Assembly: GCA_002778645.1 (NCBI GenBank)
Contig: PFAQ01000041.1
Location: 22,766-40,042, forward strand
Direction of reading: 5' to 3'
DNA length: 17,277 nt
Origin: Candidatus Falkowbacteria bacterium CG10_big_fil_rev_8_21_14_0_10_39_9
Lineage (GTDB): Bacteria; Patescibacteriota; Patescibacteriia; Patescibacteriales; UBA12465
This document shows, piece after piece, positions 1 to 8,090 of the stretch. Below the pieces are notes generated by a model. That model was given only the letters and a program-made list of their open reading frames with translations. It did no database searches and was not told where the DNA came from. Positions within the stretch are counted from its first letter, which is position 1; every line of letters starts with the position of its first letter. A program made the position numbers and the translations under genes.

Positions 1-671
1 TGGAGTCGCATCAAATTCAAGAAGACATAATAAGCCAGGGCCATAATAATTCCCAGTGAACTATAGTCAAAGGGTAGAAAATAAACACTCCAGGCCATCT
101 GAGCCACAATAAAAGCCGACAAAAATACAAAAATATAATTATCCTTCCCCTTAAATTTATTGACCCATAAATATTGGTAGGTCGAGAGTGTCGCCCACAC
201 GATTAAAACTAAAATTAAAATCCAATAAGATAAGTCTAAAAATAATTGGAGACCATAAATACCTGAAAGCCAAAAAAACCAAGACAAAGAAATAAAATTA
301 GCTGATAAACTAGATAAATTATTAGGTTGTTCGGGATGAAAAACATAATTATAAGACTGTTTGAAGTAGGAGAAATTAAAACCAATGATTAAGAGAAATA
401 AAGTCTGAATAAAGAACTTATTAAACCAAATATCTTGCGGAATCAGAATGGTGTAGACCACCACACTATTTAAGAATAAAAATGGTAATAACCATAAGCT
501 CCACCAGCTTTTTCCTAGATTAGCTTTATGCATCAAATAATAGACAGCCGTTACCAAGATAATATTTAACAATAAAATGATAACATAGAAAAACTTAGGC
601 CACAGGACAAAAGCTTCCAGAGTTAACCACAGCGATAAATTAGTCAAAACAATAATTTGTCCGGGTTTCAT
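1..671 (-). CDS. Multi-spanning membrane protein, unknown function (3' end outside window)
   Basis: An open frame of 223 codons runs from ATG (671-669) to the left edge without a stop, so the C-terminus is missing. The visible protein is almost entirely hydrophobic. About eight membrane segments can be drawn, near residues 6-24, 27-46, 57-78, 83-101, 125-145, 148-166, 179-199 and 204-220, separated by short loops rich in Lys, Asn and aromatic residues. I see no catalytic motif and do not recognise a family. Its start lies 7 bases past the stop of the β-propeller gene on the same strand, so the two are probably co-transcribed and may act together at the cell surface (inference). There is no Shine-Dalgarno sequence; the leader is AT-rich. 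The continuous hydrophobic reading and even codon use make it a real gene despite truncation. Confidence 0.8.
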   Translation of the reverse strand, partial: MKPGQIIVLTNLSLWLTLEAFVLWPKFFYVIILLLNIILVTAVYYLMHKANLGKSWWSLWLLPFLFLNSVVVYTILIPQDIWFNKFFIQTLFLLIIGFNFSYFKQSYNYVFHPEQPNNLSSLSANFISLSWFFWLSGIYGLQLFLDLSYWILILVLIVWATLSTYQYLWVNKFKGKDNYIFVFLSAFIVAQMAWSVYFLPFDYSSLGIIMALAYYVFLNLMRL

Positions 672-677
672 ATAGTT

Positions 678-2930
678 TTAATTAATAACCTTAAAATCAT
701 TAGCCGATTGGGGGCTTAGATCAATCTTATTAATCTCTTTTAAGTCACTAATAGTATTAATCTTCAGATAATTATTAGATAGAGTATATAAATTATTTGC
801 AATATACAAGCTCCGCTTAACCGAGCTGTCATAATAATTAATACCCTCCCAATAATCTGCCCGAGAGACTCGACCACCATCGGAGTGATCGATTTTACCG
901 ATATAATTAATTTTTTTATCTTTTAAATTAAAGACCATGGCACCGGAGAAGCTAATTTCTCCCCATTGATTTTGACTAGTAGATTTCCTTAAAGCCACCG
1001 GCAAAACTAAGAGGTCTTTTTCTTTAGAGAATAAGAAAGCTTTATGGTCATAAAGAGCTACCGAGTCACTACCCATATCACCCAGCAAATATTTATCCAA
1101 TTCTTTGGGGGCGGAAATGTCAGAGACATCAAACAAAGAAATCTTCAAACCCTTGGTCACAGTATTACCAAATTCATTTTCTCCCGTATCCTTACCAAAT
1201 CCAATCAAAGTATTCTCGTCATAAGGATGCAAGTAATTGGAAAAACCCGGAACTTTTAATTGACCCAGAACTTTGGGATTACGAGGATCATTTAAATCAA
1301 TCGCGAAGAGTGGATCAACTTGCTTGAAGGTCACCAGGTAAGCTCTGTCACCCATAAAACGAACCGAATAAATTCGTTCCCCTTCAGCCAAATTTTCTAA
1401 AGTACCCACCATCTTCATAGCGTCATCTAAAACATACAAGTTATTATAAGATGCTCTCTCCTGGCCTTCAAAGCGACTCCAGGTAGTGTTGCGAGTGGTA
1501 GCGATGCGGAAGTAGCCATTATTCTCATCCATAGCAAATTGATTTAAAACTGAACCGGTCACTTCACCGCTCGACTTATATTGCAGACTACTGCCAGAAA
1601 TGGCAATTTTATGAATAATAGTTTTCTCTAGCTCCTTAGACAAATCAGTATATTTTTGCTTCATCTTCTCGGCTAATTCTTTTTCATAAGCGGTCTGCTC
1701 GTCAGCGCTTAAGGTGGCCAAATATCTTTCTAAAATTTGTTGCACCTTAACCTTCTTTTCGCTAGGACTTAAAATATCATCAGCCACCTCCTCAATCTTA
1801 GCAATTTTAGTGCGCTCTTTGTCACTTAAACGAGGGGTTAAAATTTCCCGACTAACTTGCATCTCTAAATCATATTCACTAATATATTTAGTATAAGTGA
1901 CATAAAGATTGTTTGGAGAAACATACATGTTTTGAGCGCCAGACAAGAGATAAATATCACCACCAATTTTTTCAGAATTGTCTTTGATATTAATCGCGGC
2001 AATGGTAGTAAAATTATAAGAGTCGTAAGGAATATCAAAATAATAAATATTAGGACTAAAACATTTAGTATTAGCTCCAGCACATTTTTCCGGTAAAGCT
2101 ACGCCAGTATCCAGAATCCGAGGCACCACTGGCTCAGGGCCAATAGAATAATTGTAATTATTAGTAACAAAATAAACATAGTCACCAATCAAGCGAGAAT
2201 TAAAATAACTACCTTCGAAATTTAAATCACGGACTTGTTTGGGGTCCTTCTTGTCGGAGATATCAAAGACCTTAAAAAAAGTATATTGATTTTGGCGTCT
2301 AAAACTCCGATAAAGCTCCGTGGCATAGAGCTGGTCATCATAACCGAATACGACTAAATTATTACCATTAACATACAAATCGGTAGGACGTGATTTAAAT
2401 TCAACTTTAGAAACTACCTCGGCGGTTTCTCCCGGATAAGCCTTAATAATAAATAAAGTATTATACGTGACGGCATAGATATAATTACCATCAGTCTTCA
2501 CAATGTCGGCCTCGTCCACTCCGGCCACCTGGACGTTAGTTTTAGAAAAATCAGTACTTACACTAGAAGCGTCAGACACTGGAGCGCTGGGTGCCACACC
2601 AGCCGATCCCATTCCCTCACTAGCTGACGGTGCCGTGGAACGAACCATATCAATCGCCCCCAAACCCTTAACCATAGAATAATTAGGCGTATTTAAAGAT
2701 TGAGAGTCAATAAACTGTTTAGCCTCATCATAGTTACTAAATTTTTTAATCTGACCAGTACCGCCAATCTCGGCCAAGGTATTATCAGTTTGACTAGCTG
2801 TAATATCTGGCTGGTTTTGATTCAGTTTATTTTTCTTATCTTGTTGAATTTTCAAATAAATAGCGCTTAAAGTGATAGCCACCACCAAAAAAAACAAAAG
2901 GATGTTCTTAATTTTTTTGAGACCAGTCAT
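678..2930 (-). CDS. Secreted or membrane-anchored β-propeller protein (PF09826 type)
   Basis: The protein has 750 residues if it starts at the ATG at 2930. Residues 1-27 hold a basic stretch and then one hydrophobic segment (ILLFFLVVAITLSAIYL), a signal anchor or uncleaved signal peptide with no lipobox. A low-complexity Ser/Ala/Pro linker follows. Residues 132-148 contain VQVAGVDEADIVKTDG, the hallmark of bacterial secreted proteins with a C-terminal β-propeller (PF09826). The rest repeats blade-like strands (for example YVYFVTNN, LYVTYTKY, AYLVTF). A charged helical insert at about residues 354-438 interrupts the propeller. Two cysteines (CAGANTKC) could form a disulfide outside the cell. 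I chose the later start because an in-frame ATG 14 codons upstream would place the -10 box inside the coding region. Function in the family is unknown; extracellular binding or scaffolding is inference. Confidence 0.88.
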   Translation of the reverse strand: MTGLKKIKNILLFFLVVAITLSAIYLKIQQDKKNKLNQNQPDITASQTDNTLAEIGGTGQIKKFSNYDEAKQFIDSQSLNTPNYSMVKGLGAIDMVRSTAPSASEGMGSAGVAPSAPVSDASSVSTDFSKTNVQVAGVDEADIVKTDGNYIYAVTYNTLFIIKAYPGETAEVVSKVEFKSRPTDLYVNGNNLVVFGYDDQLYATELYRSFRRQNQYTFFKVFDISDKKDPKQVRDLNFEGSYFNSRLIGDYVYFVTNNYNYSIGPEPVVPRILDTGVALPEKCAGANTKCFSPNIYYFDIPYDSYNFTTIAAINIKDNSEKIGGDIYLLSGAQNMYVSPNNLYVTYTKYISEYDLEMQVSREILTPRLSDKERTKIAKIEEVADDILSPSEKKVKVQQILERYLATLSADEQTAYEKELAEKMKQKYTDLSKELEKTIIHKIAISGSSLQYKSSGEVTGSVLNQFAMDENNGYFRIATTRNTTWSRFEGQERASYNNLYVLDDAMKMVGTLENLAEGERIYSVRFMGDRAYLVTFKQVDPLFAIDLNDPRNPKVLGQLKVPGFSNYLHPYDENTLIGFGKDTGENEFGNTVTKGLKISLFDVSDISAPKELDKYLLGDMGSDSVALYDHKAFLFSKEKDLLVLPVALRKSTSQNQWGEISFSGAMVFNLKDKKINYIGKIDHSDGGRVSRADYWEGINYYDSSVKRSLYIANNLYTLSNNYLKINTISDLKEINKIDLSPQSANDFKVIN

Positions 2931-2960
2931 AATTTTAAAATTAATAATTAATTCACCTTC

Positions 2961-2989
2961 ATTATAACACAAAAGGAACAGAGCACCAA
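2961..2989 (-). promoter_or_regulatory. Promoter for the β-propeller gene
   Basis: On the minus strand TTGGTG (2989-2984) lies 17 bases before a perfect TATAAT (2966-2961). Transcription would begin near 2955, giving a leader of about 25 bases before ATG 2930. The -10 is strong and the -35 matches consensus at only three positions. Confidence 0.55.
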
Positions 2990-3012
2990 AAATTAAGTCC
3001 CATTGCGCTTTA

Positions 3013-3041
3013 TTGACAAAATAATAATAAAATGATACAAT
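3013..3041 (+). promoter_or_regulatory. σ70-type promoter for the receiver gene
   Basis: A perfect TTGACA (3013-3018) is followed after exactly 17 bases by TACAAT (3036-3041), five of six matches to the -10 consensus. The predicted start near 3048 leaves a leader of about 43 bases. It stands back to back with the leftward promoter at 2961-2989. Confidence 0.75.
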
Positions 3042-3090
3042 TTAATCAAATAATTTAAAATTTATTAGTCATTTAACAAAAACTCAAGAC

Positions 3091-3465
3091 ATGGAAATAA
3101 AGAATTTAAATAAAATCCTGATTGTTGAAGACGACAAAAGAATGCAGGAATTTCTGCGACTAAACCTTCAAAACTATGCGGTGGTGCTACAAGCATTCAC
3201 CCGAAAAGAAGCTCTGAATAAATTTAATTCGGAACCCAGAATTACACATATTATGATGGATGGTTGTCTGGAAAAAGGCAACGGACCAACCGAGCCCGAT
3301 ACTATTGAGATCACCAAGGAGATCAGAAAAAATTTTAAAGGAATTATGCTCGGAATATCGTTCACTGAATCTTATAACGAAGCCCTGAAAGAAGCCGGTT
3401 GCGATCATGTAATATCCAAAGAAGATTGTTTGGGCCTAATACTGGAACTATTAAACTATGAATAA
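3091..3465 (+). CDS. Stand-alone response-regulator receiver domain
   Basis: The 124 residues form a single CheY-like receiver and nothing else. The expected landmarks are present: acidic triad E13-D14-D15 after the first strand (ILIVEDD), phospho-acceptor D57 (HIMMDGC), the switch Ser/Thr position at S90 (GISFTES) and the conserved Lys K110 (VISKED). There is no DNA-binding or output domain, so it should work by protein-protein contact or as a phosphorelay intermediate (family knowledge). No histidine kinase occurs in the window, so its partner is unknown. It is monocistronic, with its own promoter (3013-3041) and a terminator just after the stop. The loop after D57 (residues 58-70, with GNGPTEPD) is longer and more polar than in CheY. 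No Shine-Dalgarno sequence precedes the ATG. Confidence 0.9.
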   Translation: MEIKNLNKILIVEDDKRMQEFLRLNLQNYAVVLQAFTRKEALNKFNSEPRITHIMMDGCLEKGNGPTEPDTIEITKEIRKNFKGIMLGISFTESYNEALKEAGCDHVISKEDCLGLILELLNYE

Positions 3466-3484
3466 TAGCTCAAGAAATAATAAC

Positions 3485-3513
3485 AAAAAAGACAACCGTG
3501 ATTGTCTTTTTTT
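3485..3513. terminator. Bidirectional intrinsic terminator
   Basis: AAAAAAGACAA (3485-3495) and TTGTCTTTTTT (3502-3512) form an inverted repeat around the six-base loop CCGTGA. The T-tract on one strand and the A-tract on the other let it end both the receiver gene (plus) and the convergent fusion gene (minus). Confidence 0.85.
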
Positions 3514-3530
3514 ATTACTCCCAACAATAA

Positions 3531-5087
3531 TTATTTAGTTCTAGCAAATTCACAGCCACAATATTTTTGTCTATACAAACCCAGGGCCTTAACTAATTCC
3601 ATCGACTTTTTCGAACCGTCATTAGATTTAAAATCATAAGCCAAGAATTTTATCTCAATCTTATCGCCAATCTCCTTCCCTAAAGACAAAATCAACTCAC
3701 TATCTTTGTAAGGACTAGTAGAAAGCGAGGTGGTAAAATAGTCAAAATTCTGAGCCTTGGCCAGCTCAGCTGTTTTAAGCAAGCGATCTCTAAAACAAAC
3801 CACGCAACGAGCGCCACCTTCCGGCTCTATTTCATAACCGATGACCGCCTTAATCCATGGCTCTGGATTATAGGGTTTAATCAATAAGGGAAAATTCCAT
3901 TTATTGGCCACAATCCGAACTGCTTCCAACCGTTTCTCCCATTCCACCGGATTATCAATATTAGGATTATAATAAAATAAAGTCAGATCGTAGTTTTTAG
4001 CCAAAATTTGGGAGGCGGTATAAGCCACACAAGGAGCGCAACAAGTATGTATCAATAATTTAGGCTTTCTGTTTCTGCGATCCAACAAACTAAAACCGAT
4101 AAGCAAAAAAACCATCGCGCCAAATAAAAGCAATAGAATTAAAATTTTTCCTCGACTTTGCAAAAATAGACCACTAAGACCGAAAGCAGCGGATAAAAAA
4201 TAAAACACTAAAACCGTTTGTCTTTGACTCAAACCATGGTCTAGCAAACGATGGTGTAAATGTTTGCGATCAGCAAACTTAAAAGGATTTCGACCGCTAA
4301 TTGTTCGTCTAATAATAGTCCACATAACATCTAAAATTGGGACGCCCATAATCAGTAAAGCAATGGCAATTTTACCCCCGGAAATAATAGCCAGAACCCC
4401 CAGAATATAACCTAGAAATAAAGAACCCCCTTCACCTAAAAATATTTTAGCCGGATTAAAATTTCTCACCCAAAAACCCAAAATGCTACCCGCCAAGATA
4501 ATCGCTGCCAAGGCAATGTCGGGCTGAAAATAGCGTGTAGTGGTAGTAAAGAGAAAAATCACCAAACTACCAATAGCCGAAACACCTGATACTAAACCAT
4601 CGACTCCATCTAATAACTTAGTGGTATACATCATACCGAGTAACCATACCCCAATCAAAACGGCCGAAATTAAAGCGGGGATATAAACCAACCCCCCCGA
4701 GAAACTAGTAACTTTTTCAATTTCCACTCCGCCCAGAACCACACAACAAACCGCTAAAAGGGGAAAGACTATCTGATAACTAGGCTTAAAATTATATTTA
4801 TCATCACCAAAACCACCCACCATCAAAACCAAGCCTCCTAAAAAAACTCCCAGCCAATGATTATATTGTAAATCGCCCACAGTCAGCTCTCCCAATAAAC
4901 TAAAAGCCACGATAAAGAAACTCAAAAAAATCGCCAAACCACCCAAAAGTGGAGTCGGGGTGGTGTGAATTTTACGGAAACTATCCGGCTTATCAACAAT
5001 TTTCCATTTATTCGCCAATTTTCCAATTATTATCGTTAAAATTAGGGATAAAGTAAAAGCGATTAGAGCCGGGAGAAAGTAATTCAT
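3531..5087 (-). CDS. Polyprenyl-phosphate sugar-1-phosphate transferase fused to epoxyqueuosine reductase QueH
   Basis: One uninterrupted frame of 518 residues encodes two unrelated enzymes. Residues 1 to about 335 are a multi-pass WecA/TagO/MraY-family transferase, which moves a sugar-1-phosphate from a UDP-sugar to a polyprenyl phosphate at the membrane. Its marks are GDD (94-96), LLDGVDGL (158-165), NPAKIFLGEGGS (211-222) and HLHHRLLDHG (276-285). The usual Asp of the FLGD motif is Glu here. After a basic linker (LDRRNRKPK), residues 341-518 match QueH (DUF208), which reduces epoxyqueuosine to queuosine in tRNA. They show HTCCAPC (C349, C350, C353), YYNPNI, a CxxC pair (C428, C431), TTSLSTSPYKD and RQKYCGCEF (C510, C512), the family's full cysteine set. 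A TTG 17 codons upstream is less likely as start because the promoter lies there. Both domains look intact. The fusion could be real or an assembly error. Confidence 0.9.
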   Translation of the reverse strand: MNYFLPALIAFTLSLILTIIIGKLANKWKIVDKPDSFRKIHTTPTPLLGGLAIFLSFFIVAFSLLGELTVGDLQYNHWLGVFLGGLVLMVGGFGDDKYNFKPSYQIVFPLLAVCCVVLGGVEIEKVTSFSGGLVYIPALISAVLIGVWLLGMMYTTKLLDGVDGLVSGVSAIGSLVIFLFTTTTRYFQPDIALAAIILAGSILGFWVRNFNPAKIFLGEGGSLFLGYILGVLAIISGGKIAIALLIMGVPILDVMWTIIRRTISGRNPFKFADRKHLHHRLLDHGLSQRQTVLVFYFLSAAFGLSGLFLQSRGKILILLLLFGAMVFLLIGFSLLDRRNRKPKLLIHTCCAPCVAYTASQILAKNYDLTLFYYNPNIDNPVEWEKRLEAVRIVANKWNFPLLIKPYNPEPWIKAVIGYEIEPEGGARCVVCFRDRLLKTAELAKAQNFDYFTTSLSTSPYKDSELILSLGKEIGDKIEIKFLAYDFKSNDGSKKSMELVKALGLYRQKYCGCEFARTK

Positions 5088-5103
5088 AAGTTTAATATGT
5101 TCA

Positions 5104-5132
5104 TTGACAGTATAGCGGACTTTTGGTAGAAT
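5104..5132 (+). promoter_or_regulatory. Promoter for the small gene at 5182
   Basis: A perfect TTGACA (5104-5109), a 17-base spacer and TAGAAT (5127-5132) point right. Predicted transcription start is near 5139, with a leader of about 43 bases. Nearly all of it coincides with the leftward promoter on the opposite strand. Confidence 0.7.
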
Positions 5133-5138
5133 ATTCAA
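5109..5138 (-). promoter_or_regulatory. Promoter for the transferase-QueH gene
   Basis: On the minus strand TTGAAT (5138-5133), an 18-base spacer and TATACT (5114-5109) point left. The start near 5102 would give a short leader of about 15 bases before ATG 5087, which supports that start codon. It overlaps the rightward promoter at 5104-5132. Confidence 0.55.
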
Positions 5139-5181
5139 GACGTTCTTAATTAATCATAAAATAAAAACTAAAACGAAAAAA

Positions 5182-5448
5182 ATGGAAGCAATAGGCGCTA
5201 CTAGCACTTTGCAATTACCCGAATGGGCTACTAGACGAGGTGCATCACCAGAACAATTATTAAAAATAGCTGAGAGCATGTCAGATGATGTTTTAAAAAA
5301 ATACAACCCAGCACTCAACGGCTATCTGGCAATAATCGCCACAATAAAATGTGAGAAAAAAAGAAAGGAATTTGAAATTCTCATAAACAACGAAAAAATC
5401 AAAGCCGTTCTCAATGAACGAGAGGCCAGGAAAAAAATCCTTGACTGA
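5182..5448 (+). CDS. Small protein of unknown function (88 aa)
   Basis: I do not recognise this protein. It has 88 residues, no membrane segment and no signal peptide. The N-terminal part is neutral (LPEWATRRGASPEQLLKIAE) and predicted helical. The C-terminal third is highly charged (KCEKKRKEFEILINNEKIK and on), probably a helix or coiled coil. Support for a real gene comes from context: a consensus promoter 50-78 bases upstream and a strong hairpin terminator starting 3 bases after the TGA stop. It is a single-gene unit lying between two leftward genes. No Shine-Dalgarno sequence is present; the bases before ATG are A-rich. A DNA- or protein-binding role would be a guess. Confidence 0.75.
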   Translation: MEAIGATSTLQLPEWATRRGASPEQLLKIAESMSDDVLKKYNPALNGYLAIIATIKCEKKRKEFEILINNEKIKAVLNEREARKKILD

Positions 5449-5450
5449 AT

Positions 5451-5479
5451 AAAAAAGAAGGTTCACGCCTTCTTTTTTT
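5451..5479. terminator. Bidirectional intrinsic terminator
   Basis: AAAAAAGAAGG (5451-5461) pairs with CCTTCTTTTTT (5468-5478) around the six-base loop TTCACG. It ends the small plus-strand gene, and its mirrored A/T tracts can also end the leftward Clp-like gene, whose stop is at 5502. Confidence 0.88.
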
Positions 5480-5501
5480 CTTATTTAAAAATCTCTATAA
5501 A

Positions 5502-8087
5502 TTATAGCTCCCGTCCCTTCTCAACCTGAACATCACCATTTTCATCAATTACTACCACATCGCGACGCTTGATGGAGTGAGCTAAGAATAAATTAGCAAT
5601 CTGATTCTCAGTCTTGTCTTGGAGCAAGCGGCGCAGTGGTCGAGCTCCAAATTTAGGATCATAACCTTGACGCGCCAACTCTTTAACGCCAGCCTCACTG
5701 GCTACCAAATCAATTCCCTTTAACTCCAAATTCTTTTTAATTTTAGCCAACATCAACTTAGTGATAGAAATAACATTATCAAAACTCAAAGGCTTGAAAA
5801 CAATAATACCATCAAACCGATTAATGAGCTCTGGTCGCATCACTTTGTTAAGCTGATTATCCACTAACTCTTGTTTGATAATGCTCATATCCACTTCTTT
5901 GGCTACTGCCTCTTCAATATACAAAGCGCCGGCATTGGAAGTCGCGACAATAATAGAGTTGGTAAAATTAATCGTCCGCCCCTGACCATCAGTCAGTCGA
6001 CCGTCATCCATCATTTGCAAAAATAAATTCAAGACATCTGGATGGGCCTTTTCTACCTCATCAAATAATACCAAGGAAAATGGCTTCTTTCTCACTGCTT
6101 CAGTTAAGTAACCCAGTGAGCCGGGACTGGAATCACCAATCATTTTTTTGACACTGTCAGCTAATTGGTATTCACTCATGTCCAATCGGATCATATAGTC
6201 CTCATCACCAAAATAAACCTCAGCCACCGTCTTGGCCAATTCAGTTTTACCGACACCAGTGGGGCCTAAGAATAAGAAACTGGCAATTGGCCGTTTGCTT
6301 TCCCGCAATTCCGCTCGAGCTCGACGCAGACTACCAGAGATGGCCGTGACTGCTTCTTCTTGACCGATCATTCGGGCATGAATATTTTTTTCTAGTGATA
6401 ATAACTTTTCCGTCTCACTTTCACCCACCTTGGAAACTGGGATACCGGTCTGCTCAGAGATTACGGCGGCAATATCATCTTGACTGCAGAACCCCTGCCC
6501 CTTACTCGACTTAGCTACTTTCACAGCTGTTAATTGCAAAATATTAATGGCCTTCTCTGGCAAAAACTTGTCGTTGATATACCGAGAACTCATAGCCACT
6601 GCTTGTTCAACGGCATGATAATTAATATACACATTATATTTATTTTCAAAAACACCCACCTTACTCTCTAATATCTGAATCGCGTGGTCATGTTCCGGCT
6701 CGCTCACCCCAACGGTAGTCATAATTTCACCCAACGATTTCTCTTCAATATATTTAGAATAATTTTCGCTGGAGGCACAAGCGAGACAGAAAATATTTTG
6801 GCGGGTCAGGGCATCTGACAATACTTCGGATAGTTCCAGACTACCACCAGAACCAGAAGAAATACCCACAATCGTTTCAATATTATCAATAAACAAAATG
6901 ACATTTTTAGAATGCATCGCCTCTCCCAGCACATTCAACAAGCGATCTTGAGCTTCGGCCGGAGAAGTACCACCAATCAAACGAGAAATATCTAGCTCCA
7001 CCAAGCGTTTGTCCTTCAAAAATGCTGGCACCTCCTCTTTGACCATCAGCTGAGCTAGTCCTTCAATAATACTGCGCTTGCCGACGCCCACTGGACCAAC
7101 CAGCAAAACGCCCGCATGACCACTTTCCATGGCCTCAAATATCGCCCTAATCTCCTTGTCCCGAGCAACACAGATTTCTAGATAGCCATACTTAGCCATC
7201 AGAGTCAGATCATGAGAAAAATGATCTAAGGTCGGAGCGGCCACGGCGGTATAAGCCCGATCCATACCACTGCCCGGTTTGAGTCGAGCCATCTTTCGGT
7301 AAATTTTAAAGTTAGCTAACATCTGCTCATTAACCCTAAACCACTTAATAGCATTCTCAATCTTGTTAGCGGTAATTTCTTGATCATATAAAATTTCTTG
7401 TACTAGCTCATCTTGACCATAAGCGCAGAAAAATAGATCTAGAGCATCAACACTTTCTCGACTTTCATTCCAGGCTGAAGCATAAGCCTTGACCAAAATA
7501 TCCTTGGTAGTGTTCGCCAATCCAGCGAGCTTACTTCCCTGAGTATCTACTACTAAATGATTCTTTAATTTTTCCACCAAAGTCTTAAGGTCAACATCTA
7601 AACGCACCAAAAGGATTTTTACCTGCTTATCTGTCAAAACTGAGCGAAATAGATGACGCGCTGTTACTTCGCCTTGCTTTAATTTAGCCGCCAAGAGATA
7701 GGCATCCTCCACGAAGTGCAGGGAATAATCCGAGAGACCGGAAGACACTTCAATCTTTTTCTGATGAGTATGACGATTAATCTTCTTCTGCTGAGCCCGG
7801 TGTTCGCTGGAGCGATAATACAAAAACATGTCGAAGATAATAGAGACAAAAAATAACAACAACCACAGACTAGTTTCTTGATAAAAAGATAAAAATTTTA
7901 GAGGTGAAGTTATCATCCAATCTTGATGGAGATACACCCAATAACCCAAGCTAACCAGACCACCGAGAGCAATTAAAACCGAAATAACGTTGACTACCAC
8001 ATCAAACTTAGCCTTCAGTCGCTTCAAAGCGATAGAAGAGCGGCTCAAATCTAAACCCCAAAATAAAATTGGTGGTTGGTGGTTCAT
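5502..8087 (-). CDS. Membrane-anchored double-AAA+ Clp-like ATPase with degenerate first ring
   Basis: The protein has 861 residues in the Clp/Hsp100 family layout. Two hydrophobic segments near 29-53 and 73-91 tether it to the membrane. A Clp-N-like helical region (about 115-250) and two AAA+ modules follow. Module 1 (about 290-530) has Walker A GPVGVGKRS (331-339) with Arg where Ser/Thr binds Mg, Walker B FIDNIE with Asn402 in place of the catalytic Glu, no Arg finger (SLGEIMTT where ALERRFQP is usual), and GGTSPAEAQDR in place of the aromatic pore loop. Module 2 (about 565-860) keeps Walker A GPTGVGKTE (608-616), Walker B LFDEVEK (D676, E677), sensor N718, Arg finger R757 and sensor-2 GARPLRR (814-820), but its pore loop lacks GYVG. 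The ClpB-type middle domain and the IGF loop for ClpP are absent. It lies 3 bases after the small membrane protein gene, clearly in one operon. A membrane remodeller or pseudo-unfoldase is my inference. Confidence 0.92.
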   Translation of the reverse strand: MNHQPPILFWGLDLSRSSIALKRLKAKFDVVVNVISVLIALGGLVSLGYWVYLHQDWMITSPLKFLSFYQETSLWLLLFFVSIIFDMFLYYRSSEHRAQQKKINRHTHQKKIEVSSGLSDYSLHFVEDAYLLAAKLKQGEVTARHLFRSVLTDKQVKILLVRLDVDLKTLVEKLKNHLVVDTQGSKLAGLANTTKDILVKAYASAWNESRESVDALDLFFCAYGQDELVQEILYDQEITANKIENAIKWFRVNEQMLANFKIYRKMARLKPGSGMDRAYTAVAAPTLDHFSHDLTLMAKYGYLEICVARDKEIRAIFEAMESGHAGVLLVGPVGVGKRSIIEGLAQLMVKEEVPAFLKDKRLVELDISRLIGGTSPAEAQDRLLNVLGEAMHSKNVILFIDNIETIVGISSGSGGSLELSEVLSDALTRQNIFCLACASSENYSKYIEEKSLGEIMTTVGVSEPEHDHAIQILESKVGVFENKYNVYINYHAVEQAVAMSSRYINDKFLPEKAINILQLTAVKVAKSSKGQGFCSQDDIAAVISEQTGIPVSKVGESETEKLLSLEKNIHARMIGQEEAVTAISGSLRRARAELRESKRPIASFLFLGPTGVGKTELAKTVAEVYFGDEDYMIRLDMSEYQLADSVKKMIGDSSPGSLGYLTEAVRKKPFSLVLFDEVEKAHPDVLNLFLQMMDDGRLTDGQGRTINFTNSIIVATSNAGALYIEEAVAKEVDMSIIKQELVDNQLNKVMRPELINRFDGIIVFKPLSFDNVISITKLMLAKIKKNLELKGIDLVASEAGVKELARQGYDPKFGARPLRRLLQDKTENQIANLFLAHSIKRRDVVVIDENGDVQVEKGREL

Positions 8088-8090
8088 AGA

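Noticed and set aside
2931..2972. Longer β-propeller start (ATG at 2972, 14 extra residues)
   Set aside because: The TATAAT box at 2966-2961 would lie inside the coding region, and the extra residues would precede the basic-hydrophobic anchor. ATG 2930 fits both signals.
5088..5138. TTG start at 5138 for the transferase-QueH gene
   Set aside because: It coincides with the -35 box of the gene's own promoter; the ATG at 5087 begins directly before the first membrane helix.
5446..5448. TGA read as glycine (alternative code of some related lineages)
   Set aside because: This TGA ends a gene and a terminator starts 3 bases later; no gene needs an in-frame TGA to be read through.
5182..5448. Toxin-antitoxin or phage gene
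   Set aside because: A single small unknown gene with no partner gene, no repeat and no integrase nearby.
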